A DNA stretch of 12,820 nucleotides from CASQEL01 sp036655975 (GCA_036655975.1 JAVVPD010000062.1:1-12820); one strand, 5' to 3'; positions 1-7,837 are shown, counted from the stretch's first letter. Notes: generated by a model not told the origin, from the sequence alone. A program made the numbers and translations.

Positions 1-558
1 GCCGCCGAGGTAGGCTATCCCGTGGTGCTCAAAATCGCTTCAGCCGAGATTGCCCATAAGTCTGACATGGGCGGCGTGCGTTTGAATCTCAAAGATGAAT
101 CCGCAGTGCGGGCGGCCTTTGCCGAAATTTTGGACAATGCGGCCCGCCACGCGCCAGAGGCACAGGTGGACGGGGTGTATGTGCAGGGCATGCTCAAGCC
201 GGGTTTGGAAGTCATCATCGGTGTGCAAAACGACCCGCAATTTGGCCCTGCCGTACTGGTGGGTCTGGGGGGGATTTTTGTAGAGGTTTTCCGCGACGCC
301 GCCATGTTGCCCGCGCCCTTTAGCCAGGCAGAGGCCCTCGGCATGCTACGCTCGCTCAAAGCCCTGCCGCTGTTCACCGGTTGCCGAGGGCGAGTGCCGC
401 TCGATATGGACGCGCTGGCGGAAACCGTTGCCAAGGTCTCTCGCCTCGCCGCCGAATGCCGACACAGTATCGCCGAACTCGATGTGAATCCGGTATTTGT
501 CTACCCCGTAGGCGAGGGTTGCTGCGCCGCCGATGCCCTCATCATCCTGTCCGAGTAA
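1..558 (+). CDS. ADP-forming acyl-CoA (acetate-CoA) synthetase, C-terminal ATP-grasp part (5' end outside window)
   Basis: The reading frame is open from base 1 and stops with TAA at 556-558, giving 185 residues of a protein that begins upstream. What is visible is the ATP-grasp (ATP-grasp_5, beta-subunit type) domain of NDP-forming acyl-CoA synthetases: KIASAEIAHKSDMGGV at residues 11-26, the GVQNDPQFGPAVLVGLGG stretch around residues 73-90, and the closing ELDVNPVFV at 159-167. Enzymes of this family convert acyl-CoA, ADP and phosphate to the free acid, CoA and ATP (reversible), in the cytoplasm. Whether the alpha (CoA-binding) part is fused in front, as in the single-chain bacterial form, cannot be seen. 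The next gene starts 11 nt later, so the two are probably cotranscribed. Beside hydroxy-acid oxidation genes, a role in substrate-level ATP formation from an acyl-CoA is a sensible inference. The acyl group is unknown. Confidence 0.9.
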   Translation, partial: AAEVGYPVVLKIASAEIAHKSDMGGVRLNLKDESAVRAAFAEILDNAARHAPEAQVDGVYVQGMLKPGLEVIIGVQNDPQFGPAVLVGLGGIFVEVFRDAAMLPAPFSQAEALGMLRSLKALPLFTGCRGRVPLDMDALAETVAKVSRLAAECRHSIAELDVNPVFVYPVGEGCCAADALIILSE

Positions 559-569
559 AGGAGCCCTCC

Positions 570-1820
570 ATGAGTCTTTTCAGAAAATACTTTGTCCTGT
601 TTGCCCTCTCCCTCGGCTACGGGGCCAGCTATATGCTGCCCTACATTAAGTATGTCTTTTATGACCAGCTGCTGCTAGCCACAGGCTGCAATAACGAACA
701 GGCTGGCCTTCTGCTGACCATCTATACCGCGTTCAACTTGGCCCTCTACATTCCCGGGGGCTGGGTAGCCGACAAATACAGTGCCAAATGGGTGCTCGTG
801 GCCTCACTCTTGGGGACAGGTCTGCTCAACTTCTACTTTGCCTATGACATGACCTACAGCACGGCCATTTTCATCTGGATTGGTCTGGCTTTCAGCACAG
901 CTTTTGCGTTCTGGTCGGGTGTCATTAAGGCTATCCGCCTGCTGGGCAGCGCCGCTGAACAAGGTAAGCTGTACGGTTTCTTCAGCTCGGGCGTGGGCGC
1001 TTTCTCCGCCATGGTGTCGGCGCTGGGCCTGCTGGTCTACGGTCTGTTCACGGCGGATGCCGTGGCAGGGCTTAAGGGTGTTGTGGTGGTGCAGGGCGCG
1101 GCCTGCGTGCTCTCTTCCATCATTGTGCTTTTCTTTTATGCCGAGTCCGGCGAAGGTGCCGCGCAGTCCGACGACGAAAAGTTCAAGACCAGCGACATTC
1201 TCACCGTGCTTAAGAACCCCATGACGTGGATTATATCCATTCTGATCTTCTGCGGGCACGGCATCTACACCAGTCAATCCTATTTCAACCCTTACATGAC
1301 CAACGTCATCGGCGTGACTCTGGCCTTTTCCGGCGTGTTAGCCATTGTGCGTACCCATGTGCTGCGCCTTGTCTGCGGCCCGCTGGGCGGCATTCTGGCG
1401 GACAAAATCCAATCCCCCGGCAAGGTGCTGGTGGTATGCTTTGGCCTTATGGTGGCCTTGCTTGCCGTGTTCATGGCTGTTCCCGTGGGTACCAGTGCCG
1501 CCGTGGTTATCGGTTTGCAATTGGTGCTGGCTGCCGTGACCTTCACCGCATATTCCATCCTTTATTCCTGCGTTGAAGAAGTGGGCGTACCGCGCAAGTT
1601 CACCGGCACCACCGTAGCCATAGCCTCCATGATCGGCTATCTGCCGGATATGATCTACAATCCGCTCTTCGGCATATGGCTCGATAAGTTTAAGAACGAC
1701 GGCTACCTGTACATATTCGCCTTCCTAGCCGCGTCTGGGCTGGTGGGACTGTGGGCCAGTCTGCTCATCTACCGCAAGGGGCGTAGCCTCAAGGCGGCGC
1801 AGGCACAGGCTCCCGCATAG
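570..1820 (+). CDS. MFS transporter, probably for a carboxylate
   Basis: This encodes a 416-residue inner-membrane protein with about 12 hydrophobic segments, the usual length for the major facilitator superfamily. The loop 2-3 motif appears as GGWVADKYSAKWV at residues 63-75 and is repeated in the second half as GPLGGILADK from residue 270, which is the expected internal duplication. The ATG at 570 is chosen because AAGGAG (558-563) sits 6 nt in front of it. The frame stays open to 381, but that extension overlaps the preceding gene, is Arg-rich and does not look like a real protein. The gene follows the acyl-CoA synthetase by 11 nt and precedes a sodium symporter, so it likely moves the substrate or an end product (for example acetate) of the pathway. 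Direction and substrate are not readable from the sequence. Confidence 0.9.
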   Translation: MSLFRKYFVLFALSLGYGASYMLPYIKYVFYDQLLLATGCNNEQAGLLLTIYTAFNLALYIPGGWVADKYSAKWVLVASLLGTGLLNFYFAYDMTYSTAIFIWIGLAFSTAFAFWSGVIKAIRLLGSAAEQGKLYGFFSSGVGAFSAMVSALGLLVYGLFTADAVAGLKGVVVVQGAACVLSSIIVLFFYAESGEGAAQSDDEKFKTSDILTVLKNPMTWIISILIFCGHGIYTSQSYFNPYMTNVIGVTLAFSGVLAIVRTHVLRLVCGPLGGILADKIQSPGKVLVVCFGLMVALLAVFMAVPVGTSAAVVIGLQLVLAAVTFTAYSILYSCVEEVGVPRKFTGTTVAIASMIGYLPDMIYNPLFGIWLDKFKNDGYLYIFAFLAASGLVGLWASLLIYRKGRSLKAAQAQAPA

Positions 1821-1825
1821 CATAA

Positions 1826-1857
1826 GGGGGCTGGCGAACACTCCGTCGTCAGCCCCC
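1826..1857 (+). other. Strong intergenic hairpin without T-tract
   Basis: GGGGGCTGGCGA (1826-1837) pairs with TCGTCAGCCCCC (1846-1857): 12 base pairs with one G-T wobble and an 8-nt loop. It starts 5 nt after the stop of the MFS gene. The bases that follow (AGACAAAAAC) carry no T-run, and no T-run follows on the other strand either, so it is not a standard intrinsic terminator. It may be an mRNA processing or stability element between the first two genes and the symporter, or a weak or Rho-assisted terminator. The remaining gap up to 1949 shows no promoter I can support. Confidence 0.6.
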
Positions 1858-1949
1858 AGACAAAAACAATCTTTTACAGCAGCGTCATCACAGGCCAGCC
1901 CAGCTATTGCCACGATTTTACCGTCGCCATCGGCTGAAAAGGAACGCAC

Positions 1950-3398
1950 ATGGGTGTCTTGGATTACCTCATTTTGGCAGGATATCTTCTGCTACTGCTG
2001 GGCATAGGCTGGCGATTACGCAAAACGCAAAGTAGTGTGGAGGAATACTTCATCGGCGGGCGTCAGGCGGGCACCATAACCCTTATGGCCCTCTGGATGT
2101 CGTCATGGATAGGCGGAGCTTCCATTATCGGCAACGCCGAGCAGGCCTATACGTCGGGAATGGATTCTTTGTGGTATCCGGCGGCTATCTCCTTTGGCTG
2201 TGTGGTTTTTGCCCTCACCTTCAGCGGTCGCATCAAGGCCGCTGGCGACACCTTCCGTCATGTTACCTATCCTGATTTTTTGGAAGGACGTTATGGCGCA
2301 CGGTGCCGCACCATGGGCACCATCACCACTATTTTCGCCAATATTGGCTATACTGCGGGGCAATTACTCAGCGCAGCCACCATTCTCAACGTGTTGTCGG
2401 GGTGGAGCACGGGTTTTTCTCTCTTTTTGGCAACCGCCGTCACCATATTCTACACCGTTCTTGGCGGCTTCAAAGCCATGGACCACACCTCGCGCCTACA
2501 AGCTTTCATTATCTTTTTCGGCCTGCTGGTCTTTGGCCTCCCCTCTACTTTGGAAGCGGTGGGGGGCTTTTCTCAGTTGCAGGCCCAATTGCCGCCCGCC
2601 TTTCTCTCCACCACGTCCATGCCTGTGTCGAGTATCCTCGCGCTATTTTGTAGCGTGGGCATGACATTCTATACCTCCATGGACAGCTACACCCGCTGCT
2701 TTTCAGCCAAAAGCCAGAGCGCCGCGCGCAACGGCACCCTATTGGCTGCGGGGCTGGTGGTGGGCATAGGCATATCCGTCTGCATCATGGGCATAGCCGC
2801 GCGGGTGCTCTTCCCCGCACTGGAAAACGGCACCAATGCCTTTGTCATGCTCATGATGCACATTTTTCCCCCTGGCGGCAAAGGGCTCATGCTCATTGTC
2901 ATTTTGTCCGCCATCATGTCCACGGCCAATTCCTGCATACTCACGGCCTCAGCCAATCTGAGCCATGACATCTACCACCGCTTTCTGCGGCCCCAAGCTT
3001 CGCAACAGCATCTGGTCAGCGTAGGGCGCTGGTGTGGGCTTGGCGTGGGTTTGCTCGGCGCGTGCATTGCCTATCTCATGCAAGATATTATCGGCCTGTT
3101 GTGCATGGCTTTTACCATCAATTCCGCCGGGCTCTTTCTGCCTACCCTCGGCGCTTTTTTCTGGAAAGGGGGAACACCCCGGGCGGCCTTCTGGAGCATG
3201 GGCGCCACGCTGGTTACGGTGTTATTCTTTTATTCAGGAAAAATGGCTATGTCATGGAAAATCCTGCCCCTATCCCCGTGGTGGCAAGATCTGCTACGTA
3301 TTGATCCCCTATGGCCGGGATTAGCAGCCTCGGCCCTGTTATTCGGCTTGTTGAGTCTGTACGACCACTGCCGCCCCCATTCCACCATCAACCATTGA
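1950..3398 (+). CDS. Sodium:solute symporter (SSS/SSF family)
   Basis: This is a 482-residue integral membrane protein with about 13 hydrophobic segments, typical of the family that includes PutP and the acetate, pantothenate and monocarboxylate permeases. Family signs are EEYFIGGRQAG (residues 31-41) just after the first helix, followed by a Ser/Gly-rich helix (SSWIGGASIIG, 51-61). The MSTANSCILTASANLSHDIY segment starts at residue 323 and corresponds to the conserved helix that contributes Ser/Thr ligands to the sodium site in this fold. The ATG at 1950 is preceded by AAAAGGAA (1937-1944). The stop overlaps the ribosome binding site of the next gene, glcD, whose start is only 10 nt away, so the two are translationally close and surely cotranscribed. 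The position suggests uptake of the 2-hydroxy acid oxidised by GlcD/GlcF. The exact substrate is inferred only. Confidence 0.93.
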   Translation: MGVLDYLILAGYLLLLLGIGWRLRKTQSSVEEYFIGGRQAGTITLMALWMSSWIGGASIIGNAEQAYTSGMDSLWYPAAISFGCVVFALTFSGRIKAAGDTFRHVTYPDFLEGRYGARCRTMGTITTIFANIGYTAGQLLSAATILNVLSGWSTGFSLFLATAVTIFYTVLGGFKAMDHTSRLQAFIIFFGLLVFGLPSTLEAVGGFSQLQAQLPPAFLSTTSMPVSSILALFCSVGMTFYTSMDSYTRCFSAKSQSAARNGTLLAAGLVVGIGISVCIMGIAARVLFPALENGTNAFVMLMMHIFPPGGKGLMLIVILSAIMSTANSCILTASANLSHDIYHRFLRPQASQQHLVSVGRWCGLGVGLLGACIAYLMQDIIGLLCMAFTINSAGLFLPTLGAFFWKGGTPRAAFWSMGATLVTVLFFYSGKMAMSWKILPLSPWWQDLLRIDPLWPGLAASALLFGLLSLYDHCRPHSTINH

Positions 3399-3408
3399 GG
3401 AGAATAGT

Positions 3409-4788
3409 ATGCTGGATGCCGCATTTGTGAATGAATTGCTGCAAGTAGTGGACAAAAATCGCTACAGCGATACTCCTGAAGACATGTTGGCCTATTCCTA
3501 CGATGCCAACGCCGAAACACGCGCCCTGCCCGAGGGCGTGGTCTCCCCCCTCAACACGGAGGAAGTGGCGGCTATTCTGCAACTAGCCAGCCGCCACGGC
3601 GTTCCCGTCACCCCTAGGGGAGGCGGCAGCGGCTATACCGGGGGCAGTGTGCCTGTTCACGGCGGGCTGGTCATGGCCATGGACCGCTTCAACAAAATTT
3701 TGGAAATGGATCCCGACAATTTTATCATCATCGTGGAACCCGGTGTCATCACCAAGGCCATTCAAGATGAAGCCGACAAGCACGGGCTTATGTACCCGCC
3801 CGACCCCGCATCCACAGCCTTTGCCACCATCGGCGGCAACATCGCTGAAAACGCGGGCGGCATCCGCGCTGTCAAATACGGCGTCACCAAAAACTATGTC
3901 ATGGGGCTGGAAGTGGTGCTGCCCACGGGCGAAATCATCCACACCGGTTCCAAGTGCATCAAGGACGTAGTGGGCTACAATCTCACCGAACTTTTTGTGG
4001 GCTCCGAGGGCACGTTGGGCGTTATCACCAAGGCCATTATCAAGCTCATGCCCAAGCCCGAAGCCCGCCGCACCGCCACCGCCACTTTTTCCACTTTAGA
4101 AAAAGCCGCCGAAGCCGTCAAAGCCGTATACGCCACAGGCGTACGCCCAGCCACCCTAGAATTTCTTGACCGCATCTCGGTGGAAGCGGTGGAAAAGGCC
4201 ATTCACTTTGGGGCCACCCCCGACGAAGGCGCGTTGCTGCTCATGGAAGTGGACGGCAGCGAAGCGGCTTTGGATGCCGAAATGGACCGTATCGAAGCCG
4301 CTTGTACCTTGTGCGGTGTCATCAACTTCCGCCGTGCCAAAACCGACGAAGAGCGCGAAGAACTGTGGAAGGCCCGCCGCGCCCTGTCCTTTGCCCTGTG
4401 CGAAATCGCCACCGAGTGGGAAGACGACGACATTTCTGTGCCCATAGCCCGCATTCCGCAGATGATACGCCGCTTGGACGACATCGCCGCGCGCCACAAC
4501 CTTATTGTAGCCAATTTTGGGCACTATGGCGACGGCAATATCCATATTGGCATGACCACGGGCAAGGAAGGCCGCCCCTTCCCCAAGGAAGCCCTGCGCG
4601 AAGTAACCCAAGCCGTCGTTGAGCTTGAAGGACGTATCGCCGCCGAGCATGGCATAGGTTGCCTCAAGGCCAGTAAATTACACTGGAATATCGACGAAGC
4701 CACCTTGGCGCTTATGCGGCGTTTCAAAAAACTGTTGGACCCGCAAGGCATTCTCAATCCCGGCAAAGTTATGCTGAGGGAGGGATAG
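3409..4788 (+). CDS. glcD: FAD-linked 2-hydroxy-acid dehydrogenase (GlcD / D-lactate dehydrogenase type)
   Basis: This encodes a 459-residue flavoprotein of the vanillyl-alcohol-oxidase fold. The FAD-binding part carries PRGGGSGYTGG at residues 69-79, then the PPDPAS...IGGNIAENAGG segment and the GSEGTLGVIT segment. The C-terminal FAD-oxidase domain has GHYGDGNIH (371-379), containing the His residues that bind metal in D-lactate and D-2-hydroxyglutarate dehydrogenases, and EHGIG (413-417). The length fits the family. The start is supported by GAGGAG (3397-3402), which overlaps the symporter stop. The enzyme should oxidise a 2-hydroxy acid (lactate, glycolate or similar) to the 2-oxo acid and pass electrons to the Fe-S partner encoded 3 nt downstream. 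No GlcE-like gene lies in between, as is also the case in Desulfovibrio lactate operons. The symbol reflects family, not a proven glycolate substrate. Confidence 0.93.
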   Translation: MLDAAFVNELLQVVDKNRYSDTPEDMLAYSYDANAETRALPEGVVSPLNTEEVAAILQLASRHGVPVTPRGGGSGYTGGSVPVHGGLVMAMDRFNKILEMDPDNFIIIVEPGVITKAIQDEADKHGLMYPPDPASTAFATIGGNIAENAGGIRAVKYGVTKNYVMGLEVVLPTGEIIHTGSKCIKDVVGYNLTELFVGSEGTLGVITKAIIKLMPKPEARRTATATFSTLEKAAEAVKAVYATGVRPATLEFLDRISVEAVEKAIHFGATPDEGALLLMEVDGSEAALDAEMDRIEAACTLCGVINFRRAKTDEEREELWKARRALSFALCEIATEWEDDDISVPIARIPQMIRRLDDIAARHNLIVANFGHYGDGNIHIGMTTGKEGRPFPKEALREVTQAVVELEGRIAAEHGIGCLKASKLHWNIDEATLALMRRFKKLLDPQGILNPGKVMLREG

Positions 4789-4791
4789 GTT

Positions 4792-6078
4792 ATGGCAAAG
4801 GATCGCACCCAAAGCCTGCACGAATTGCTCACCGTTGTGCGGGAAGAAATCTACAAGTGCATACGCTGCGGCGAGTGCCGCACCGTTTGCCCCGTGTTCC
4901 GCGAAAATCCCGCAGAACGCTACACCGCCCGGGGCAAGATGATCATTGCCGAAGCGCTAGCCACGGGGCAATTGGAAATGAACGCGCACGTGCGCGAAGC
5001 CCTAGACAATTGCCTGCTTTGTACAGGCTGCGCCAGCCGCTGCTCCAGCGGAGCGCGGGCCGACAGGGTTATTGCGGCAACGCGGCGGGCCTTTGCTAAG
5101 GAGCTGGGCATTCCGGCACTGAAAAAGTGCATTAGCCTTGCCTTGCAGCAACCCAACGCACTGCTCGCGCTGGGGGCGGGGATGGGCTCCAAAATGCAGC
5201 CCCTGCTCTTCAAACAAATTCCGCGCACCAGCGGTCTGTGGCGGCGCTTTGCCATGCCCGTGCTGGATAAGGATCAATTTATTCCGCAACTGGCCCCCAC
5301 GCCTTTCCGGCGGCGGGCCAGCTCTGAAAGGGGCAGCAAGGGCAATGTCATCTTCTTCACCGGGTGCATGACCAACTACGCCATGACCAACATCGCCGAC
5401 AGCCTCATGGCCGTATTTACGGCACTGGACATAGGCGTGGCCGTGCCGAAGCGTCAGGCTTGCTGCGGTACCCCCATGATGGCCTGCGGCGATGTGGATG
5501 CGCTGGAAAAACAGGCCCGCCGCAATGTGGCTGCGCTGGCTGGGCAGGACAAGGTGGTGGTAGCCTGCTCCTCCTGCGGGCACATGCTCAAGCACGGCTA
5601 TTTGGACGCCCTACGCCATGCGACTGATCTGCGCGGCCCGCTGGAAGATTTGGCGGCACGCACCATGGACGTTTCCGAATACTTGGTGCGTGAAGTGGGT
5701 ATGGAGCGGCTGCGGGCTATAGTGCAGCATCCCTCAGGCCAGCGCGTCACCTACCATGACCCCTGTCACCTGAAAAAAGCGCAGAACATTGTCGAAGAAC
5801 CCCGACAGCTTGTGCAACTCGCCACCTCCGGCGGACTGACAGAAATGGAACAGCCCGACGCCTGCTGCGGCATGGGGGGAACCTATTTTCTGGGGCAGAT
5901 GGATATCTCGCGGAAAATCCAACAACGCAAAACCGAGGATGTGCTGCGAACCGGAGCCTCACTCATGGCCACGGCTTGCCCCGGATGCATCATGCACCTT
6001 CAGGACGGTTTACGTCGGGCGCATCATGCCGATGTGCAGGTGCGTCACGTCATACAATTGTTGGCTGAAAGCCTGTAA
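4792..6078 (+). CDS. glcF: GlcF-like iron-sulfur subunit with two CCG domains
   Basis: This is a 428-residue protein with an N-terminal ferredoxin-like domain and two C-terminal cysteine-rich (CCG) domains. Cluster 1 is CIRCGECRTVCP (Cys 23, 26, 29, 33). Cluster 2 is CLLCTGCASRCSSG (Cys 74, 77, 80, 84), where the usual Pro after the last Cys is replaced by Ser. The first CCG domain has Cys192, Cys224-Cys225-Gly and CSSC (259-262). The second has DPCH (323-326), Cys358-Cys359-Gly and CPGC (396-399). This is the layout of GlcF, LldE-like and HdrD-like electron carriers that take electrons from a GlcD-type flavoprotein to the quinone pool or another membrane acceptor. It begins 3 nt after the glcD stop, with the purine-rich AGGGAGGGA at the end of glcD serving as ribosome binding site. 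No membrane helix is visible, so it is probably peripheral on the cytoplasmic side. Confidence 0.92.
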   Translation: MAKDRTQSLHELLTVVREEIYKCIRCGECRTVCPVFRENPAERYTARGKMIIAEALATGQLEMNAHVREALDNCLLCTGCASRCSSGARADRVIAATRRAFAKELGIPALKKCISLALQQPNALLALGAGMGSKMQPLLFKQIPRTSGLWRRFAMPVLDKDQFIPQLAPTPFRRRASSERGSKGNVIFFTGCMTNYAMTNIADSLMAVFTALDIGVAVPKRQACCGTPMMACGDVDALEKQARRNVAALAGQDKVVVACSSCGHMLKHGYLDALRHATDLRGPLEDLAARTMDVSEYLVREVGMERLRAIVQHPSGQRVTYHDPCHLKKAQNIVEEPRQLVQLATSGGLTEMEQPDACCGMGGTYFLGQMDISRKIQQRKTEDVLRTGASLMATACPGCIMHLQDGLRRAHHADVQVRHVIQLLAESL

Positions 6079-6137
6079 TATGTGATTTTATATACTACTA
6101 TAGCATTTAACACTTGAGGCAATAATTAGGGAAAATC
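6079..6137 (+). promoter_or_regulatory. AT-rich leader of the porin gene, possible promoter
   Basis: The 59-nt gap before the porin is far richer in A+T than the flanking genes and holds TATACT (6091-6096) and TATAGC (6099-6104), both plausible -10 boxes. No convincing -35 box lies at the right distance, so this is only a candidate. TAGGGA (6127-6132) is the ribosome binding site of the porin. A separate promoter would let the porin be made at much higher level than the catabolic genes, as is usual for abundant porins. Confidence 0.35.
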
Positions 6138-7676
6138 ATGAAAAAACTGTGTACACTGCTACTGACGGCGGGACTGCTGCTGTCTTCGCTGGCCCCTGCT
6201 GGAGCTGTAGAATTCAAGGCCAAGGGCGACTGGATGTTCGGCTTTAGCGCCATAGACTCCTCTTTTGTCAAAAATCCCGGCACTGAAAAATCCGGCGCTG
6301 GGGGGCAAGATGTTTTTGATGCCCGCCAACGCGTACGTATCAAGCTGGAAGCTGTGGCTTCCGAAAGCCTGTCTGGCGTCATCTACTTTGAAATGGGCGA
6401 CACCAATTGGGGACGCGCCAGCAAGGGCGGTGCCCTCGGCAGTGACGGCGCCAACGTGGAAGTGAAGCACGCCTATCTCGATTGGACCGTGCCCGCAACG
6501 CCTCTCAAGCTGCGTATGGGGCTTCAGTATATGGAAATGCCCAATGCCGCTGGCGGCAGCGCCGTCTTTGCCGATGACGCAGCGGGCATTATTGCCAGCT
6601 ATACTTTCAACGACACGGTGAGCCTCACCGCCACTTGGGGACGCCTTTACAATGACAATTACCTCAGCGGCGACTATGGCTACACAGGCCCCAATAACTC
6701 CCGAGACAACATGGACATGGTGGCCCTTATGCTGCCCATTAACTTGGACGGTATACGCATCACGCCTTGGGTTCTCGGCTCCTTCATGGGTAAAAACGCC
6801 CTAGGCGGCATCAACAACGCCTATCTGGGCAACGCTTCCAACCTCTATCCCAAGGCCGGCCTCACCACCGCCGGATTTAACACCACCACACTCAACAAAA
6901 AAGGGGCGTCCTACAGCTCCGCCTTTTGGGTGGGTTTGCCCATCGTTATAACCACATTGGATCCTTGGAATTTTGAGTTGGATCTCAACTATGGCTATTC
7001 CGAGGGTTTTGGCAGCTACGATGCCTTCACCGCCTCCGGTGACCGCCGCCGCGCCTCCAGCCGCCGCGAAGGCTGGCTCGCCAAGGGCCTGGTTGAATAC
7101 AAGTTGGATTGGGGCACGCCCGGCTTCTTTGCGTGGTACGGATCTGGTGACAACGGCGTGGGCAATGGCTCTGGGCGTATGCCCTCGCTGGACGGCTGGG
7201 GCACCTTTACCAGTTTCATGGGTGATAACCGCTACGCTTGGGGCATGGGCAGTGCTGGTTCGCGCAACAGCGGCTACGAAATCGGCTCACTCTATAGCGG
7301 CACATGGGGTATGGGCGCGCAACTCAAGGATATGTCCTTTCTTAACGACATTTCTCACACCTTCCGCATCGCCTACTGGGGCGGCACCAATGCCCCCAGC
7401 ATGACCAAATATGCGCGCGGCACATGGGCGGGAGAACATTCCAAAGGCTGGGATCAAATCGACGAAAGCGTCATTTACCTCACCACCAAAGATTGGCTCT
7501 TGGAATTCAACCTCGATACCACCTGGAAAATTTATGACAATCTCGAAGCCGTGGTGGAACTGGGCTACATTGTCAACGGCATAGACCGCGACCAATGGCG
7601 CAAATACGGTAACGGTGGTGACTGGCAAAAGGCGGATGCCTATAAGGCCGGAGTTATCTTTAAATATTCCTTCTAA
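6138..7676 (+). CDS. Outer membrane homotrimeric porin (Desulfovibrio type)
   Basis: The 512-residue product begins with a clear Sec signal peptide: MKK, a Leu-rich core, and AGA at residues 21-23, with predicted cleavage before V24. The mature part is rich in alternating polar/aromatic strands and Gly/Asn/Asp turns, and ends in KYSF. A terminal Phe preceded by alternating residues is the recognition signal for the Bam beta-barrel machinery. The overall pattern (VEFKAKGDWMFGF after the signal, then DARQRVRIKLEA and MGDTNWGR) matches the trimeric porin family abundant in Desulfovibrio and Bilophila. It should form a water-filled channel in the outer membrane. Its place directly behind hydroxy-acid transport and oxidation genes suggests entry of that substrate, though these porins are usually general. 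Tandem hairpins and a T-tract follow the gene. Confidence 0.92.
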   Translation: MKKLCTLLLTAGLLLSSLAPAGAVEFKAKGDWMFGFSAIDSSFVKNPGTEKSGAGGQDVFDARQRVRIKLEAVASESLSGVIYFEMGDTNWGRASKGGALGSDGANVEVKHAYLDWTVPATPLKLRMGLQYMEMPNAAGGSAVFADDAAGIIASYTFNDTVSLTATWGRLYNDNYLSGDYGYTGPNNSRDNMDMVALMLPINLDGIRITPWVLGSFMGKNALGGINNAYLGNASNLYPKAGLTTAGFNTTTLNKKGASYSSAFWVGLPIVITTLDPWNFELDLNYGYSEGFGSYDAFTASGDRRRASSRREGWLAKGLVEYKLDWGTPGFFAWYGSGDNGVGNGSGRMPSLDGWGTFTSFMGDNRYAWGMGSAGSRNSGYEIGSLYSGTWGMGAQLKDMSFLNDISHTFRIAYWGGTNAPSMTKYARGTWAGEHSKGWDQIDESVIYLTTKDWLLEFNLDTTWKIYDNLEAVVELGYIVNGIDRDQWRKYGNGGDWQKADAYKAGVIFKYSF

Positions 7677-7697
7677 AGCATTTTTGATTCCAGACAC

Positions 7698-7732
7698 GCC
7701 CTTGCTTTATGACCCTATCATGAAGCAAGGGC
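7698..7732 (+). other. First of two abutting 3' hairpins behind the porin
   Basis: GCCCTTGCTTTATGA (7698-7712) pairs with TCATGAAGCAAGGGC (7718-7732): 15 base pairs with one T-G wobble and a 5-nt loop CCCTA. It has no T-tract of its own and ends at the exact base before the next hairpin. A role as a 3' stabiliser of the porin mRNA is likely. Confidence 0.65.
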
Positions 7733-7781
7733 GACCAGCTTTCCCCCGTGTATCTGCAGGGAAAGGCTGGTCAACATTTTT
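7733..7781 (+). terminator. Intrinsic terminator of the porin transcript
   Basis: GACCAGCTTTCCC (7733-7745) pairs with GGGAAAGGCTGGTC (7759-7772), with one bulged G in the right arm and a 13-nt loop. ATTTTT (7776-7781) follows after 3 nt. This is a good Rho-independent terminator reading on the + strand. A further GC-rich imperfect hairpin (GCCCG 7784-7788 with CGGGC 7806-7810) followed by six T (7818-7823) could be a backup. No T-run is seen on the minus side, so it does not obviously serve the convergent small gene. Confidence 0.7.
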
Positions 7782-7837
7782 CTGCCCGGCTGCGCGCGGC
7801 ATGCGCGGGCATCATTATTTTTTACAAATACTCTCGG

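Noticed and set aside
267..273. Seven-G run in the acyl-CoA synthetase gene as a phase-variable site
   Set aside because: It encodes the conserved Gly-Gly of the VGLGGIF motif in a housekeeping-type metabolic enzyme; the run is best explained by codon choice.
381..569. Upstream extension of the first MFS gene
   Set aside because: The extra 63 residues are Arg-rich, overlap the acyl-CoA synthetase gene in another frame, and the ATG at 570 has a proper ribosome binding site.
1725..1949. 74-codon minus-strand frame covering the gap before the symporter
   Set aside because: It overlaps the end of the MFS gene and the hairpin, has no ribosome binding site, and shows no family resemblance.
5002..5595. 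197-codon open frame on the minus strand opposite glcF
   Set aside because: It is antisense to the Cys-rich glcF gene with a His/Gly/Arg-rich sequence and no start signals; glcF is clearly the coding strand.
7784..7823. GC-rich stem plus six T as an independent second terminator
   Set aside because: The pairing is imperfect (only 5 outer pairs and an alternative inner set) and the T-run is 7 nt away, so it is mentioned only as a possible backup in the terminator entry.
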